Source: Ruminobacter sp.
GTDB taxonomy: Bacteria > Pseudomonadota > Gammaproteobacteria > Enterobacterales > Succinivibrionaceae
Direction: 5' to 3'
DNA length: 64,000 nucleotides
Assembly (NCBI GenBank): GCA_017940385.1
Contig: JAGAYS010000014.1
Coordinates: 1-64,000 of the forward strand
Position numbers and translations under genes: made by a program
Notes under the pieces: generated by a model
What the model was told of the DNA's origin: nothing
Seen by the model: the letters and a program-made list of their open reading frames with translations, nothing else
Database searches by the model: none
Shown: positions 47,039 to 55,689 of the stretch, piece by piece
How the letters are laid out: the number at the start of each line of letters is the position of its first letter
How positions within the stretch are numbered: position 1 is the first letter of the stretch

Positions 47039-48079
47039 GTGATTAATCAGTTTACCAGAGTATTAGTAGGCTCAATTATTCTGCTGGCACTGCTGGCTTT
47101 TGCGGTGCCAAAGTTCTTTCCAAAGGAAAATGCTGATGATATCCGCAAACCTACGGAGATAGTGGACCATACGGCACCTGCTGGGGCTGCGGGAGAACAG
47201 TCGGGGCAGACTGCTCAGAATGCTGGTAATGAAGCTAATGCCGTCGATGAATATGATGCAATGGATGAGAATTTCGGTTACGGGGATCTGCTTGAAGATG
47301 AAGGCAGTAATCCTCCGGTAGAGTTCGCTGACAATTCAGTTAAATCAGGTGTTGTCGTAGGTGTCGAGGCAGACGGTGCGAACGGACGCAACGGCACGTT
47401 TGTGGCTAATCCTACCATTACCGGTAATACTCCTGCGGAAGTGGCCAGAATGCAGGCGGAAGCCAGAAGAAAAGCCGAAGCCGCAAGAAACAGTGCCGCG
47501 GAACAGGAAAACAGGGCAAGGGCAGAAGCTGAACGCCTTGCCGCGGAAAAGAAACGCATTGAGGCTGAGAAGCTTGCCCAGCAGGAGAACGCACGTCTTG
47601 AAGCTGAACGCAGGGCTCAGGCTGAGGCTGCCAGACAGAAGGCTGAAGCAGAGGCAAGAGCAAAGGCTGAAGCAGAGAAGGCCAGGGCTGAGGCTGAGAA
47701 GGCAAGAGCTGAAGCCGAACGCAGGGCAAGAGAGGAGGCCGCTGCCGCAAAAGCCAGGGCTGAGGCGGAAAGGAACCGCGAAAGAATGGCGCCTTCAGGA
47801 CAGCTTGATTCAGCTCCGAGAGGCCGTTATCTGCAGGTTGGTACCTTCAGTACCTTAGCTAAGGCCAATGAGGTGCGAAACCGACTCAAGGCCGCTAGAA
47901 TAGGTGTACCTAAAGAGTATATGAAGGACATCGATTCTGGATTCGGTTATAAGGTGGTTCCGAATAACGGCAACTACACCGTTCTGGTCGGACCGGCGAA
48001 GAACGATGCGCCTTTCAGAGCCATCAAGAACCGTGTCGACTGGGCAGCGGGCGTAAATTCATTTACCGTTTCAAAGTAG
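47039..48079 (+). CDS. dedD: DedD-like SPOR-domain protein with long coiled coil
   Basis: Cell-division protein that binds septal peptidoglycan. 346 residues: a membrane segment (about 8-25; RVLVGSIILLALLAFAV as in DedD), an acidic periplasmic linker, a long Ala/Glu/Arg helix (about 130-262, repeats like AEAEKARAEAEKARAEAERR), and a C-terminal SPOR domain (about 268-346; GRYLQVGTFSTLAKANEVRNRL, YKVVPNNGNYTVLVGP). It follows folC by 246 nt, as in E. coli. The start is GTG at 47039 with AAGAG 9 nt upstream. The helix makes it about 120 residues longer than E. coli DedD. Confidence 0.85.
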   Translation: MINQFTRVLVGSIILLALLAFAVPKFFPKENADDIRKPTEIVDHTAPAGAAGEQSGQTAQNAGNEANAVDEYDAMDENFGYGDLLEDEGSNPPVEFADNSVKSGVVVGVEADGANGRNGTFVANPTITGNTPAEVARMQAEARRKAEAARNSAAEQENRARAEAERLAAEKKRIEAEKLAQQENARLEAERRAQAEAARQKAEAEARAKAEAEKARAEAEKARAEAERRAREEAAAAKARAEAERNRERMAPSGQLDSAPRGRYLQVGTFSTLAKANEVRNRLKAARIGVPKEYMKDIDSGFGYKVVPNNGNYTVLVGPAKNDAPFRAIKNRVDWAAGVNSFTVSK

Positions 48080-48127
48080 CTCCCCGTTTAACGAAAACCC
48101 CGCACAGTCGAGGAGAAGGAGACAGTT

Positions 48128-48877
48128 TTGCCAGAACTTAAGGAAATAGTCGGATTCATTGATGATTATCTTCGCATACGCGAAATCAGTGATTACAGTT
48201 TTAACGGACTGCAGGTTGAAGGCAGAAGTAAAATAAACAGGATCGTTACCGGTGTCACCGGCAATGTTGATCTGATTAATAAGGCACGCGATGTCGGCGC
48301 CGATCTCGTGCTGGTTCATCACGGTCTTTATTGGAAAGGCGGGGATCCGCGTCTTACAGGAATTCTCGGCGCAAGGGTGCGTGCTCTTGAGGGCATGTCC
48401 CTTGCTGCCTATCATCTGCCGCTGGATCTTCATCCTGAAATCGGCAACAATGCCCTGATCGTTAAGGCCGTCGGAGCGGAGTTCGTGAATTATCTGAAAC
48501 CTGGCGAACCTTCAAGCATTGCGGTTACGGCACGCTTTGCAGAACCCGTTACGGTGGAACGTCTTAACGGGATTTTAAGCTCGTTCTGCGAAAGGGCTCC
48601 TCTTGTAATGGGGCCTTCCGACAGACTCATAAGAAACATTGCAGTATGTTCCGGCGGAGGCGGCTTTATCCTTGAAGAGAACATTGAGGGGATTGATGCT
48701 GTGATTGTCGGTGAGGTGCATGAGCAGCATTATCATCTGGCTGTTGAAAAGAACGTAACCGCATTCGTCTGCGGACATCATGCCACTGAGATATGCGGAA
48801 TAAGGGAACTTGGCCGCGTTGTCGGAGAGCATTTTAACATCGACTGCGAATTCATAAATTCCTTCAGTCCGATATAG
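48128..48877 (+). CDS. Nif3-like dinuclear metal centre protein (YbgI type)
   Basis: 249 residues, matching E. coli YbgI (247). Contains DADLVLVHHGLYWKGGDP-like motif (seen as DLVLVHHGLYWKGGDPR) and a C-terminal VGEVHEQHYHLAVEKN and CGHHATE, the metal-binding His/Glu set; the family forms toroidal hexamers. The name implies NIF3 homology, not nitrogen fixation. The start is TTG 48128, supported by AAGGAG 6 nt upstream. The cellular role is not established. Confidence 0.9.
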   Translation: MPELKEIVGFIDDYLRIREISDYSFNGLQVEGRSKINRIVTGVTGNVDLINKARDVGADLVLVHHGLYWKGGDPRLTGILGARVRALEGMSLAAYHLPLDLHPEIGNNALIVKAVGAEFVNYLKPGEPSSIAVTARFAEPVTVERLNGILSSFCERAPLVMGPSDRLIRNIAVCSGGGGFILEENIEGIDAVIVGEVHEQHYHLAVEKNVTAFVCGHHATEICGIRELGRVVGEHFNIDCEFINSFSPI

Positions 48878-48982
48878 ATTTTTAACCTGACCGCACGCTG
48901 CAGTTTTTAATTCCCTGTATAGGGACTGCGGTGGCGGTCGTCATCAGGCCCGAAATACATGACGGGCCATCCGGAGATATAA

Positions 48983-49624
48983 ATGATTGACGTTTCTGTG
49001 TTGCGTGAGAACTATGCCAAAAGTGGTCTGTCACGCAAGGATCTGACGGAAAAACCGATAGATCTGTTTGAAACCTGGCTGAAGCAGGCCATTGATTCAG
49101 GTATTCCAGATCCCAACGGCATGGTGGTGTGCACCGTGGATCCTGAGGGACAGCCCTATTCAAGAATGGTTCTTCTTAAGAATTATGATGAGAACAGCCT
49201 TATTTTCTTTACCAACTACGGTTCCAGAAAGTCTCAGCATATAGAAAAGAATCCTAAGGTTTCCATTCTGTTCCCATGGTATATGCTTGAACGTCAGGTG
49301 GCTTTTACCGGCGTGGCCGAAAGACTGTCATATCTTGAAGTCGTAAAGTATTTTACCAGCAGACCGAGGGATTCTCAGATAGGTGCCTGGACTTCTCATC
49401 AGAGTTCCAAGATTTCCGCACGCTCAGCCCTTGAAAGCAAGTTCATGGAACTTAAGCAGAAATTCAAGGAGGGCAAGATCCCTATTCCTACATTCTGGGG
49501 CGGTTACAGGGTGCGTTTTGACAGTGTTGAATTCTGGCAGGGCAGACCAAGCAGACTTCATGACAGATTCATTTACGAGAAGAATGCCGAAGGCGGTTGG
49601 GACATCAGCAGACTTGCGCCGTAG
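48983..49624 (+). CDS. pdxH: Pyridoxamine 5'-phosphate oxidase
   Basis: FMN enzyme that makes pyridoxal phosphate, the cofactor of NifS among others. 213 residues (E. coli 218). Seen: [24 protein letters not shown] (in parts: MVVCTVD, SRMVLLK), [51 protein letters not shown] and [24 protein letters not shown] precedes the ATG. Confidence 0.96.
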   Translation: MIDVSVLRENYAKSGLSRKDLTEKPIDLFETWLKQAIDSGIPDPNGMVVCTVDPEGQPYSRMVLLKNYDENSLIFFTNYGSRKSQHIEKNPKVSILFPWYMLERQVAFTGVAERLSYLEVVKYFTSRPRDSQIGAWTSHQSSKISARSALESKFMELKQKFKEGKIPIPTFWGGYRVRFDSVEFWQGRPSRLHDRFIYEKNAEGGWDISRLAP

Positions 49625-49680
49625 GTATTAATCAGCTGTGTCCGGTTTTAAAACCAGACATTATGTGATAACTGTGGCAG

Positions 49681-49710
49681 AAGGGATATGCGGACGCATA
49701 TCCCTTTTTA
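49681..49710 (+). terminator. Terminator after pdxH
   Basis: AAGGGATATGCG and CGCATATCCCTT form a 12-bp palindrome (loop of about 4 nt), followed by TTTA. It lies within the 5' part of an upstream in-frame extension of the next gene, which argues for that gene starting at 49770. Confidence 0.75.
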
Positions 49711-49769
49711 CCGACTTCGGGGTATCGGCGTTTTTTAGCCGTACCCGTTTAGGATATACGGGGGAGTGG

Positions 49770-50708
49770 ATGAATCCCGATTTACCGTTTTTACTGGCGG
49801 CGCAGATTGCTGCCTTCTTCATAATGATTTTCATGGGATTTGTTTCCGTGCGTACGGGAATTATCGGTACTGAGGAAACCAAGGGACTCACCAGAATGCT
49901 CATGTATGTGATTACACCGTGCGTGATTCTGATGTCGTACCAGACCGAGTACAGTTCAAGCGTCGCGGGCGGACTGGTTCTGGCTTTTCTTGCGGCAGTC
50001 CTGGTGCATGTGATTCTCATTGCCGGCGTGAAGCTGGCGGGACGGTTCCTGAAGCTTTCCAATGTGGAACGCGCCAGTATAATCTACACGAACTCCGGAA
50101 ATCTTACCGTGCCTCTTGTAATGAGCGTGCTGGGAACCAAGGCCGTCATGTACGCAAGTACTTTTCTTGCGGTTCAGACAATTCTTGTCTGGACTCACTG
50201 CTTTGCGCTGATTAAGGGAACTTCCGGTTTTTCCTGGAAGAAGATGATGAGCAACGTCAACACGATAGCCATTATTCTCGGAATTATCTGCTTTTTTGCC
50301 GAGATCCGCATAACCGGTCCGCTGGAAACGGCGTTTACCGGAATGGGGAAGACCATCGGTCCTCTGGCAATGTTTTCAATCGGCATAATGCTCGGATCCT
50401 CCAGAGTGACGGATATTTTCCGCATCAGAAATTTCATGGTATCCGCCATGCGTCTTCTGCTTTTCCCCGTAATTCCGGTTCTGCTTTTTGCTCTCTGGCC
50501 CGAGGGTTTACTTTCAGATGACAGCAGACTGGTATTTACCACGGTTCTGCTGGCTACGGCCGCACCTTCAGCAGTAATCGTATCTCAGATGGCCTTAATC
50601 ACAAATCAGGATTACCGTTCAGCCTCCGGCGTGAACATCATTACGGATTTTCTGTGTATTTTCACCATACCGTTCATTATCTGGATTTACATAATCATCA
50701 GTGACTGA
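49770..50708 (+). CDS. AEC-family permease
   Basis: About 312 residues with ten hydrophobic segments, the auxin efflux carrier/malate permease layout. The first half has MFMGFVSVRTGIIG-like start (seen as IFMGFVSVRTGIIG) and NSGNLTVPLV, the family's conserved Asn-Pro-like crossover; the second half has GPLAMFSIGIMLGSS and APSAVIVSQMA. Substrates of bacterial members include malate and other carboxylates; this one is not known. The start at 49770 has GGGGGAG just upstream; an in-frame codon at 49638 would place the pdxH terminator inside the gene. Confidence 0.85.
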   Translation: MNPDLPFLLAAQIAAFFIMIFMGFVSVRTGIIGTEETKGLTRMLMYVITPCVILMSYQTEYSSSVAGGLVLAFLAAVLVHVILIAGVKLAGRFLKLSNVERASIIYTNSGNLTVPLVMSVLGTKAVMYASTFLAVQTILVWTHCFALIKGTSGFSWKKMMSNVNTIAIILGIICFFAEIRITGPLETAFTGMGKTIGPLAMFSIGIMLGSSRVTDIFRIRNFMVSAMRLLLFPVIPVLLFALWPEGLLSDDSRLVFTTVLLATAAPSAVIVSQMALITNQDYRSASGVNIITDFLCIFTIPFIIWIYIIISD

Positions 50709-51271
50709 TGATTCGTGAAGCCTTCCGGAGGGACGGTTACTGCCGGGTCCTTCGGGTTTTGGTTTTTGTAAAATAAATGTGAATCCGTTTTTTTCAGGCG
50801 TTATTAGTTTCTGTTGCTGACATCTAATTTTTAAAAAACATACGTACGTTTACATCTTAAAAAATTCGACAAAGCTCACATTGTTGATTTTTATAGAACG
50901 GCTGAAAACCGCATTACATGCCTGTTTTGACATTATCTGTTCAAAATGTAAAACAGAATAAAAAATAATATGGAATAATATTTATGTGTTAACGTGCAAA
51001 ATAAAATTAAAAATATCCAGATGATTAAAATTCAGTCAGATAATCTGTGATTTTTAACACGAAATAAACATAATAATTTCGTATAGTGAGACATGAACGC
51101 AAAAAACGATTATTGGCAGTTTAAATAAATTTTTAAAAGTTTATGATTCCTCTTGTCGGTTTATGATGTGTGTGCAAGATTTTCAAACCGACGTTTTATG
51201 ACAAAAAATAATTGCATACTCGGTATATGTTTCATTTTCGAAATGCCGAAGATCATTTAAGGAAAAGACTA
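50709..51271 (+). other. AT-rich spacer upstream of malE, 563 bp
   Basis: No supported gene. Two regulatory-looking stretches are visible. At 50927-50957 TTGACA precedes TCTGTT-N10-AACAGA. At 51046-51087 a TGTGA-N6-ACACG half-conserved CRP-like site is centred about 40 nt before the expected start of a TATAGT -10 (51082-51087), and CGAAAT-N10-ATTTCG lies between. A second gene or RNA was not seen. Confidence 0.45.
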
Positions 51272-52462
51272 ATGAAAAAGAATATTTTATCAGCAATCGT
51301 TGGATTAGTAACTTTAGGTTTGGGGTCAGTTGCTTCAGCTGCCGGTATCGAAGAAGGCCAGTTAACCATTTGGGTTAACGGCGATAAGGGTTATGACGGT
51401 ATTGCAAGAGTAGGTCAGCGTTTTGAAGAAATGACCGGTGTTAAGGTTACCGTGGCTCACCCAGATCAGGTTGAAGTTAAGTTCCAGCAGAATGCTGCTT
51501 CAGGTAACGGTCCGGATATTTTTATGTGGGCTCATGACCGTTTCGGTGAATGGGTTCAGGCCGGTCTTTTAACTGAAATTGAACCAACCCAGGATGAACT
51601 TAACCGTTTCCAGAAGGTTGCATGGGATGCAATGAAGGTAAACGGCAAGTACTACGGTTACCCTGTATCAATCGAAGCAATCGCCATGATTTGTAATAAG
51701 GACATCGTTCCTGAAGCTCCAAAGACCTTTGAAGAACTTGCCGCTCTTGATGACAAGCTCCAGAAGGAAGGCAAGCATGCAATCATGTGGGATTACAACA
51801 ACGCATACTTTACCTATCCTTTACTTTCCGCCAATGGTGGTTTCGCATTCAGAACCGATGCTAACGGTGTTTATGACGTAACCAAGACCGGTGTTAATAA
51901 CGAAGGTGCCAAGAAGGGTCTTAACTACCTCGTTAACATGGTTAAGAAGGGCCATATCCCTAAGGGAGCTGACTACGGTATCATGGAATCAAGCTTCGTA
52001 GCAGGTAAGGTTGGCTGTATCATCAATGGTGCCTGGGCATGGGGTCAGTACAACAAGGTTAACTACAGTGTTAATCCGTTCCCAACTCTCGACGGTAATC
52101 CAGGTAAGCCATTCGTAGGCGTACTCGGCATGACCATCAATCAGGCTTCTCCTAATAAGGATTTGGCTAAGGAATTCCTCCTTAACTATCTGTTAACCGA
52201 TGCAGGTCTTAAGGAAGTTAACGATGACAAGCCATTAGGTGCAGCAGCTCTGAAGTCTTTCGAAGACAAGCTTGAATCAGATCCAAGAATTGCTGTAACC
52301 ATGAGCAACGCAAAGATGGGCGACGTAATGCCTAGCGTTCCTGAAATGAACAGATTCTGGAGCTCTCTGCAGACTGCACTTAAGAATGCAACTACCGGTC
52401 GTCAGTCAGTTGATGATGCATTAAAGACTGCTGAAGAACGTATTGTTAAGGAAAAGAAGTAA
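51272..52462 (+). CDS. malE: Maltose/maltodextrin-binding protein MalE
   Basis: Periplasmic binding protein of the maltose ABC importer. 396 residues, the same as E. coli MalE. ATG 51272 has AAGGA 8 nt upstream and gives a signal peptide ending SVASA; an upstream in-frame ATG at 51212 would spoil it. Matching parts include [62 protein letters not shown]-like region (seen as [16 protein letters not shown]) and [14 protein letters not shown]. malF, malG and malK are not next to it. A terminator follows. Confidence 0.93.
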   Translation: MKKNILSAIVGLVTLGLGSVASAAGIEEGQLTIWVNGDKGYDGIARVGQRFEEMTGVKVTVAHPDQVEVKFQQNAASGNGPDIFMWAHDRFGEWVQAGLLTEIEPTQDELNRFQKVAWDAMKVNGKYYGYPVSIEAIAMICNKDIVPEAPKTFEELAALDDKLQKEGKHAIMWDYNNAYFTYPLLSANGGFAFRTDANGVYDVTKTGVNNEGAKKGLNYLVNMVKKGHIPKGADYGIMESSFVAGKVGCIINGAWAWGQYNKVNYSVNPFPTLDGNPGKPFVGVLGMTINQASPNKDLAKEFLLNYLLTDAGLKEVNDDKPLGAAALKSFEDKLESDPRIAVTMSNAKMGDVMPSVPEMNRFWSSLQTALKNATTGRQSVDDALKTAEERIVKEKK

Positions 52463-52514
52463 AAGATGGTGAACGAACAGTTCATATCTCTTTAACATGA
52501 AACGACTGTAAGTT

Positions 52515-52547
52515 AATCCGGTTCCGTCAGGAACCGGATTTTTTTTG
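52515..52547 (+). terminator. Terminator after malE
   Basis: AATCCGGTTCC pairs with GGAACCGGATT around GTCA, followed by TTTTTTG. Confidence 0.9.
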
Positions 52548-52841
52548 CTGTATGGAGATGAGCTTCCGGATCCGTGGCGATGCAGACGATCTTGCCAGTC
52601 ACGGAACATATGAGCGCTGTCAGTAACGATATTTTTAGATATTAAGCAATAATCGGGAATTTTTGTCTGTTTTTGATGGTTTAAAGCATGATATTTCTGA
52701 TAAAATAACGGGTTCTTTATCCTGTCTGACAGTGATGTTTTTTGCTTTCGGGCCGGTAAGGATGAAAACGTGAATCAGTGGAGAGAAACAGATAGTCGGA
52801 ATTATCTTCTCCGTAATCTGCTGAAAAGGAGATATCAGTAT

Positions 52842-54011
52842 ATGAAAATCAGACATAACGTTCTGGGACGCGGATTATTATCAGGCGTAAGTGCCGTAGG
52901 CATTTTTCTTTTTGGAACTTTATCACCATGTGCAGATGCCGTGGCCGATGACGGCTTAACAGTGCTTGCAAGTTTTGGTATTATTGAAGATATAACTAAA
53001 AATGTTGCCGGTGACAGGGCTAAAGTAAAGGTAATCGTACCTGTCGGAAGTGATCCTCATGCTTACAATCTTACGGCAGCCAACATGATTGATATGGAAA
53101 ACAGTGATCTTATCATTATCAACGGTCTTTCATTTGAAGGATACCTTGAAAGGTATCTGACTCAGGATAAGTATGCAAAGAAGATTGTTGTGGCTTCTGA
53201 AGGCATTGAGAAGCTTGCTTTTAATGAAGAACATCAATCAGACCATGACCATGATGCCGACCATGACCACGATGCTGACCACGATCATGATGCCGACCAT
53301 GACCACGATGCTGACCATGATCATGATGCCGACCATGACCACGATGCTGACCATGATCATGATGCCGACCATGACCACGATGCTGACCACGATCATGATG
53401 TTGACCATGATCATGATGCTGACCATAATAAGGTTCATGAGCACATAGCTCACAGACATCACCATCATCACCATCACGGAGGAACCGACCCTCATGCCTG
53501 GCAGAATCCTCTGAACGGAGCTCTTTACGCACAGAACATCGCTGACGCACTGTGCAAGGCTGATGCCGGAAATTGTCAGTACTTTAAGAAGAGAGCGGCT
53601 GATTACATCAGTGAGTTGAAGTCACTTGACGCAAAGTACCGCAGTGAGCTCAGCGGGATTCCGAAGGAAAACAGGGTTATCATCACTACCCATGATGCAT
53701 TCGGTTATCTGGCACGCCATTATGATCTGCGTATTCTTTCTCCGTTCGGACTCAGCACTGGTTCCGAACCTTCAGCCAAGAGAATAGCCGAATTAAAGGA
53801 TATTATCAGCAGGGGAGTTGTTAAGGCCGTATTTATGGAAAAGAACGGCAACAACGCCATACTTGATCAGCTGGCCGGTGACAGAAAGATAAAGAATGTT
53901 GAACTTTATGCCGATACTCTGGCTCCGGAAGGCGAGTGTTCAACATATACAGGGATCCTTAACCATAATCTGGAAGCTATCGTCGGGGCTATTTCAGCCT
54001 CCGGCAAATAA
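52842..54011 (+). CDS. znuA: ZnuA-like zinc-binding protein with long Asp-His repeat
   Basis: Periplasmic metal-binding protein of a zinc ABC importer, about 389 residues. Signal peptide at 1-40. Zinc ligands are in GSDPHAYNL, TDPHAWQNP, THDAFGYLARHY and the C-terminal YADTLAPEG. A flexible loop between the first two carries ten copies of DHDHDA (one DHDHDV) and then HRHHHHHHHGG. Histidine-rich loops occur in many ZnuA proteins, but this one is unusually long and repetitive. Start 52842 has AAGGAG 10 nt upstream and the signal peptide; GTG 52770 is less likely. znuB and znuC are not adjacent. Confidence 0.92.
   Translation: MKIRHNVLGRGLLSGVSAVGIFLFGTLSPCADAVADDGLTVLASFGIIEDITKNVAGDRAKVKVIVPVGSDPHAYNLTAANMIDMENSDLIIINGLSFEGYLERYLTQDKYAKKIVVASEGIEKLAFNEEHQSDHDHDADHDHDADHDHDADHDHDADHDHDADHDHDADHDHDADHDHDADHDHDVDHDHDADHNKVHEHIAHRHHHHHHHGGTDPHAWQNPLNGALYAQNIADALCKADAGNCQYFKKRAADYISELKSLDAKYRSELSGIPKENRVIITTHDAFGYLARHYDLRILSPFGLSTGSEPSAKRIAELKDIISRGVVKAVFMEKNGNNAILDQLAGDRKIKNVELYADTLAPEGECSTYTGILNHNLEAIVGAISASGK
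53241..53420 (+). repeat. Ten 18-nt tandem repeats in the zinc-protein loop
   Basis: Ten 18-nt units encode DHDHDA/DHDHDV. They alternate GACCATGACCACGATGCT with GACCA(C/T)GATCATGATGCC, giving a 36-nt higher-order period with only scattered base changes. That pattern is typical of recent unequal expansion. It is not a CRISPR array: no spacers, and it lies within an open frame. Confidence 0.95.
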
Positions 54012-54049
54012 TAAGCTTCATACATCGAAGCATAAGGTGTTTTAGAAAG

Positions 54050-54080
54050 GGGGATCTTCGATAAGGAAGATCCCCGATTT
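54050..54080 (+). terminator. Terminator after znuA
   Basis: GGGGATCTTC pairs with GAAGATCCCC around GATAAG, followed by GATTTGTTC. A smaller hairpin GCTTC/GAAGC lies at 54014-54030. Confidence 0.55.
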
Positions 54081-54204
54081 GTTCATATTTTTACTGTCGG
54101 CATCGGAGAGATGTTTTTAGGCAGATGCGTTCCGCGCCTAACATGGAATTTAAGGTGCTTCGGTTACGTGCGGTAGTATCTGCAGGCTTTAAAGAGGCAT
54201 AACC

Positions 54205-54891
54205 ATGAGACATATAAATGACAGCGGATTCAGATTTCCGGGATTTGCAGCGGTACTTATTGCCGTAACCGCGGTATTTCTGGTTGAACAGGTGATTCAG
54301 CCGTCATACTGGATTAAAAGTTCCATTAAGGTTCTTGCCTTTTCTGCTCCTGTGATTCTTTATTCCTTCCTGAGCGGAAAAAGTCTTACCGAAACAATCA
54401 ATTTAAGGAAAATATCAGGGGTCGCTCCGATTATTTTTTCCATGCTGCTGTTTTCAGTCGGTGTCGCAGTACTTTTTTTTATTTCCAGAGACAGTCTTGA
54501 TCTTGCCGGCATCAAACAGAATCTGATGAGAAAGGAGAATCTGTCACCGGAGAACTGTTTTTACGTATTTGTCTATATCATTCTCTGCAACGCATTTCTG
54601 GAAGAGGCATTTTTCAGGGGGTTTGTTTTCGGACTTTTTAGGAGTAAGGCGACAGGAGCACTGATTAGTGCGGTTCTCTTCTCGCTGTACCATATAGGCA
54701 TATTCATTACCTGGTTCAGTCTTCCGATATTTACTCTCTGCGTTGCGGGACTTGTCGTAATAGGTTTGTTTTTGCAGTGGATTTCGGAAAAATATCACAG
54801 CATTGCTGCCGGCTACGCTGTTCATGCTTCGGCAAATTTCTCCATAAATCTTATCGTTGCGCTTCTGATTTTCGGAATTATCGGTAAATGA
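54205..54891 (+). CDS. CPBP-family intramembrane metalloprotease
   Basis: 228 residues, about six membrane segments. The Abi/CPBP motifs are present: EEAFFRG (Glu133-Glu134...Arg138), FSLYHIG with His163, and HASANF with His207 and Asn211. Family members cleave prenylated or membrane proteins, or serve in immunity to bacteriocins. No bacteriocin gene is next to it. The start has AAAGAGG upstream. Confidence 0.85.
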   Translation: MRHINDSGFRFPGFAAVLIAVTAVFLVEQVIQPSYWIKSSIKVLAFSAPVILYSFLSGKSLTETINLRKISGVAPIIFSMLLFSVGVAVLFFISRDSLDLAGIKQNLMRKENLSPENCFYVFVYIILCNAFLEEAFFRGFVFGLFRSKATGALISAVLFSLYHIGIFITWFSLPIFTLCVAGLVVIGLFLQWISEKYHSIAAGYAVHASANFSINLIVALLIFGIIGK

Positions 54892-54983
54892 TGTCCTGCA
54901 GAGCGTCAATGATGAGAATTAACGGCGGGAACTCCCGAAGGATTCATCAATTGTTGATAATTTAATAAGTTTGATATATTAAT

Positions 54984-55108
54984 TGTGGATAAGTTTTGAG
55001 CTGTTCAGAATTATTATATAGATTTGTCCGACAAATATTAAAAAATTGTCGGATATTATTATATAAACCTGTGAATAATATAAACTGTGTATAAAGTATT
55101 GTGAATAA
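54984..55108 (-). promoter_or_regulatory. Cluster of four DnaA-box-like 9-mers, possible origin or DnaA target
   Basis: Read on the minus strand, TTATCCACA at 54984-54992 is a perfect DnaA box, and TTATTCACA (55070-55078), TTATACACA (55086-55094) and TTATTCACA (55100-55108) fit TTATNCACA. All four point the same way, the last three spaced 16 and 14 nt. A weaker TTATCAACA lies at 54952. The surroundings are very AT-rich. dnaA, dnaN and gidA are not in the window. It may be oriC, a DnaA titration site or a DnaA-controlled region. Confidence 0.55.
55027..55053. repeat. Inverted repeat TCCGACAA-N11-TTGTCGGA
   Basis: Perfect 8-bp arms at 55027-55034 and 55046-55053. The left arm also belongs to the palindrome TTTGTCCGACAAA (55023-55035), so three GACAA half-sites sit in 30 bp. 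Likely protein-binding site. Confidence 0.7.
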
Positions 55109-55400
55109 AATATAAAAACATAAAATGAGTCATATGCTTTCTAAATTCTAAATAATTAAATAACGGCGTTCTGACATTCACAACTTTTGTTTTTGTGTCG
55201 TTCCGTAACTGCTTTAATTTCCATCTGTGGCCTTGAGACCTCAAAAAGGTTACTTATTTGAAGTTTATCCGCATTATCCTTTTCAGTTAAAGATTACGAA
55301 TGCCTGCCGGTGCCGGCATATGTTAAGATTAAGTGTCTTTATCACTGACATCCGTAACTGTCATTATGATTTTTTTATATGAGAAGTGTTGATTTTACAT

Positions 55401-55502
55401 AAAAAAACCGCCGGGTGTACCGGCGGCAAATCATCAACATTTGAGGAAAAATGAAAAATAAATAACGAACTCAAACATTCTATTGTTTAGCATGCTCAAG
55501 TT
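55401..55502 (-). ncRNA. Candidate trans-acting small RNA, about 102 nt
   Basis: On the minus strand a strong promoter is followed by about 75 nt with no gene and then a terminator (CCGCCGG-N5-CCGGCGG with seven T). Inside it a weak hairpin (AAACA/TGTTT) and a pairing of TTTGAG with CTCAAA leave a long U-rich stretch, which could bind Hfq. It is divergent from a LysR-type regulator, as gcvB is from gcvA and oxyS from oxyR. A 14-codon Phe-rich frame within it lacks a ribosome site and no gene follows the terminator. Confidence 0.6.
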
Positions 55503-55508
55503 GTGAGC

Positions 55509-55538
55509 ATTATACATCAGTTTTTGAAAAAATGTTAA
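55509..55538 (-). promoter_or_regulatory. Promoter of the candidate small RNA
   Basis: On the minus strand TTAACA (55533-55538) and TATAAT (55509-55514) with 18 nt between; the start would be near 55502. Confidence 0.6.
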
Positions 55539-55689
55539 GATTTTGTGAAAAAATTTTTAAAAATTTATAATTATGGCGGTTGTAAATAATATTTGTTCTG
55601 ATAAACTCATATATAATGACAGATGAGATACATATTTGTGATAAAGGTTTGATTAATATTTATATTTTTTATTTCGTTCAGGGGTTATC

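Larger units (their letters stand above)
54892..55689. other. AT-rich spacer of 798 bp with DnaA-box cluster and candidate small RNA
   Basis: No protein gene is supported. The left part has four DnaA-box-like 9-mers and an inverted repeat of TCCGACAA; the right part has a minus-strand promoter, transcript and terminator. Each is listed separately. Confidence 0.6.

Noticed and set aside
53241-53420. Possible CRISPR array
   Set aside because: No unique spacers, unit length 18 nt, and it encodes DHDHDA in frame within znuA.
53221-53550. Minus-strand His/Gly-rich frames opposite the znuA repeat
   Set aside because: They are the reverse reading of the Asp-His repeat; low-complexity by construction.
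55420-55475. Phe-rich leader peptide (14 codons) as an amino-acid attenuator
   Set aside because: No ribosome site was seen, and no minus-strand gene follows the terminator that it could control.
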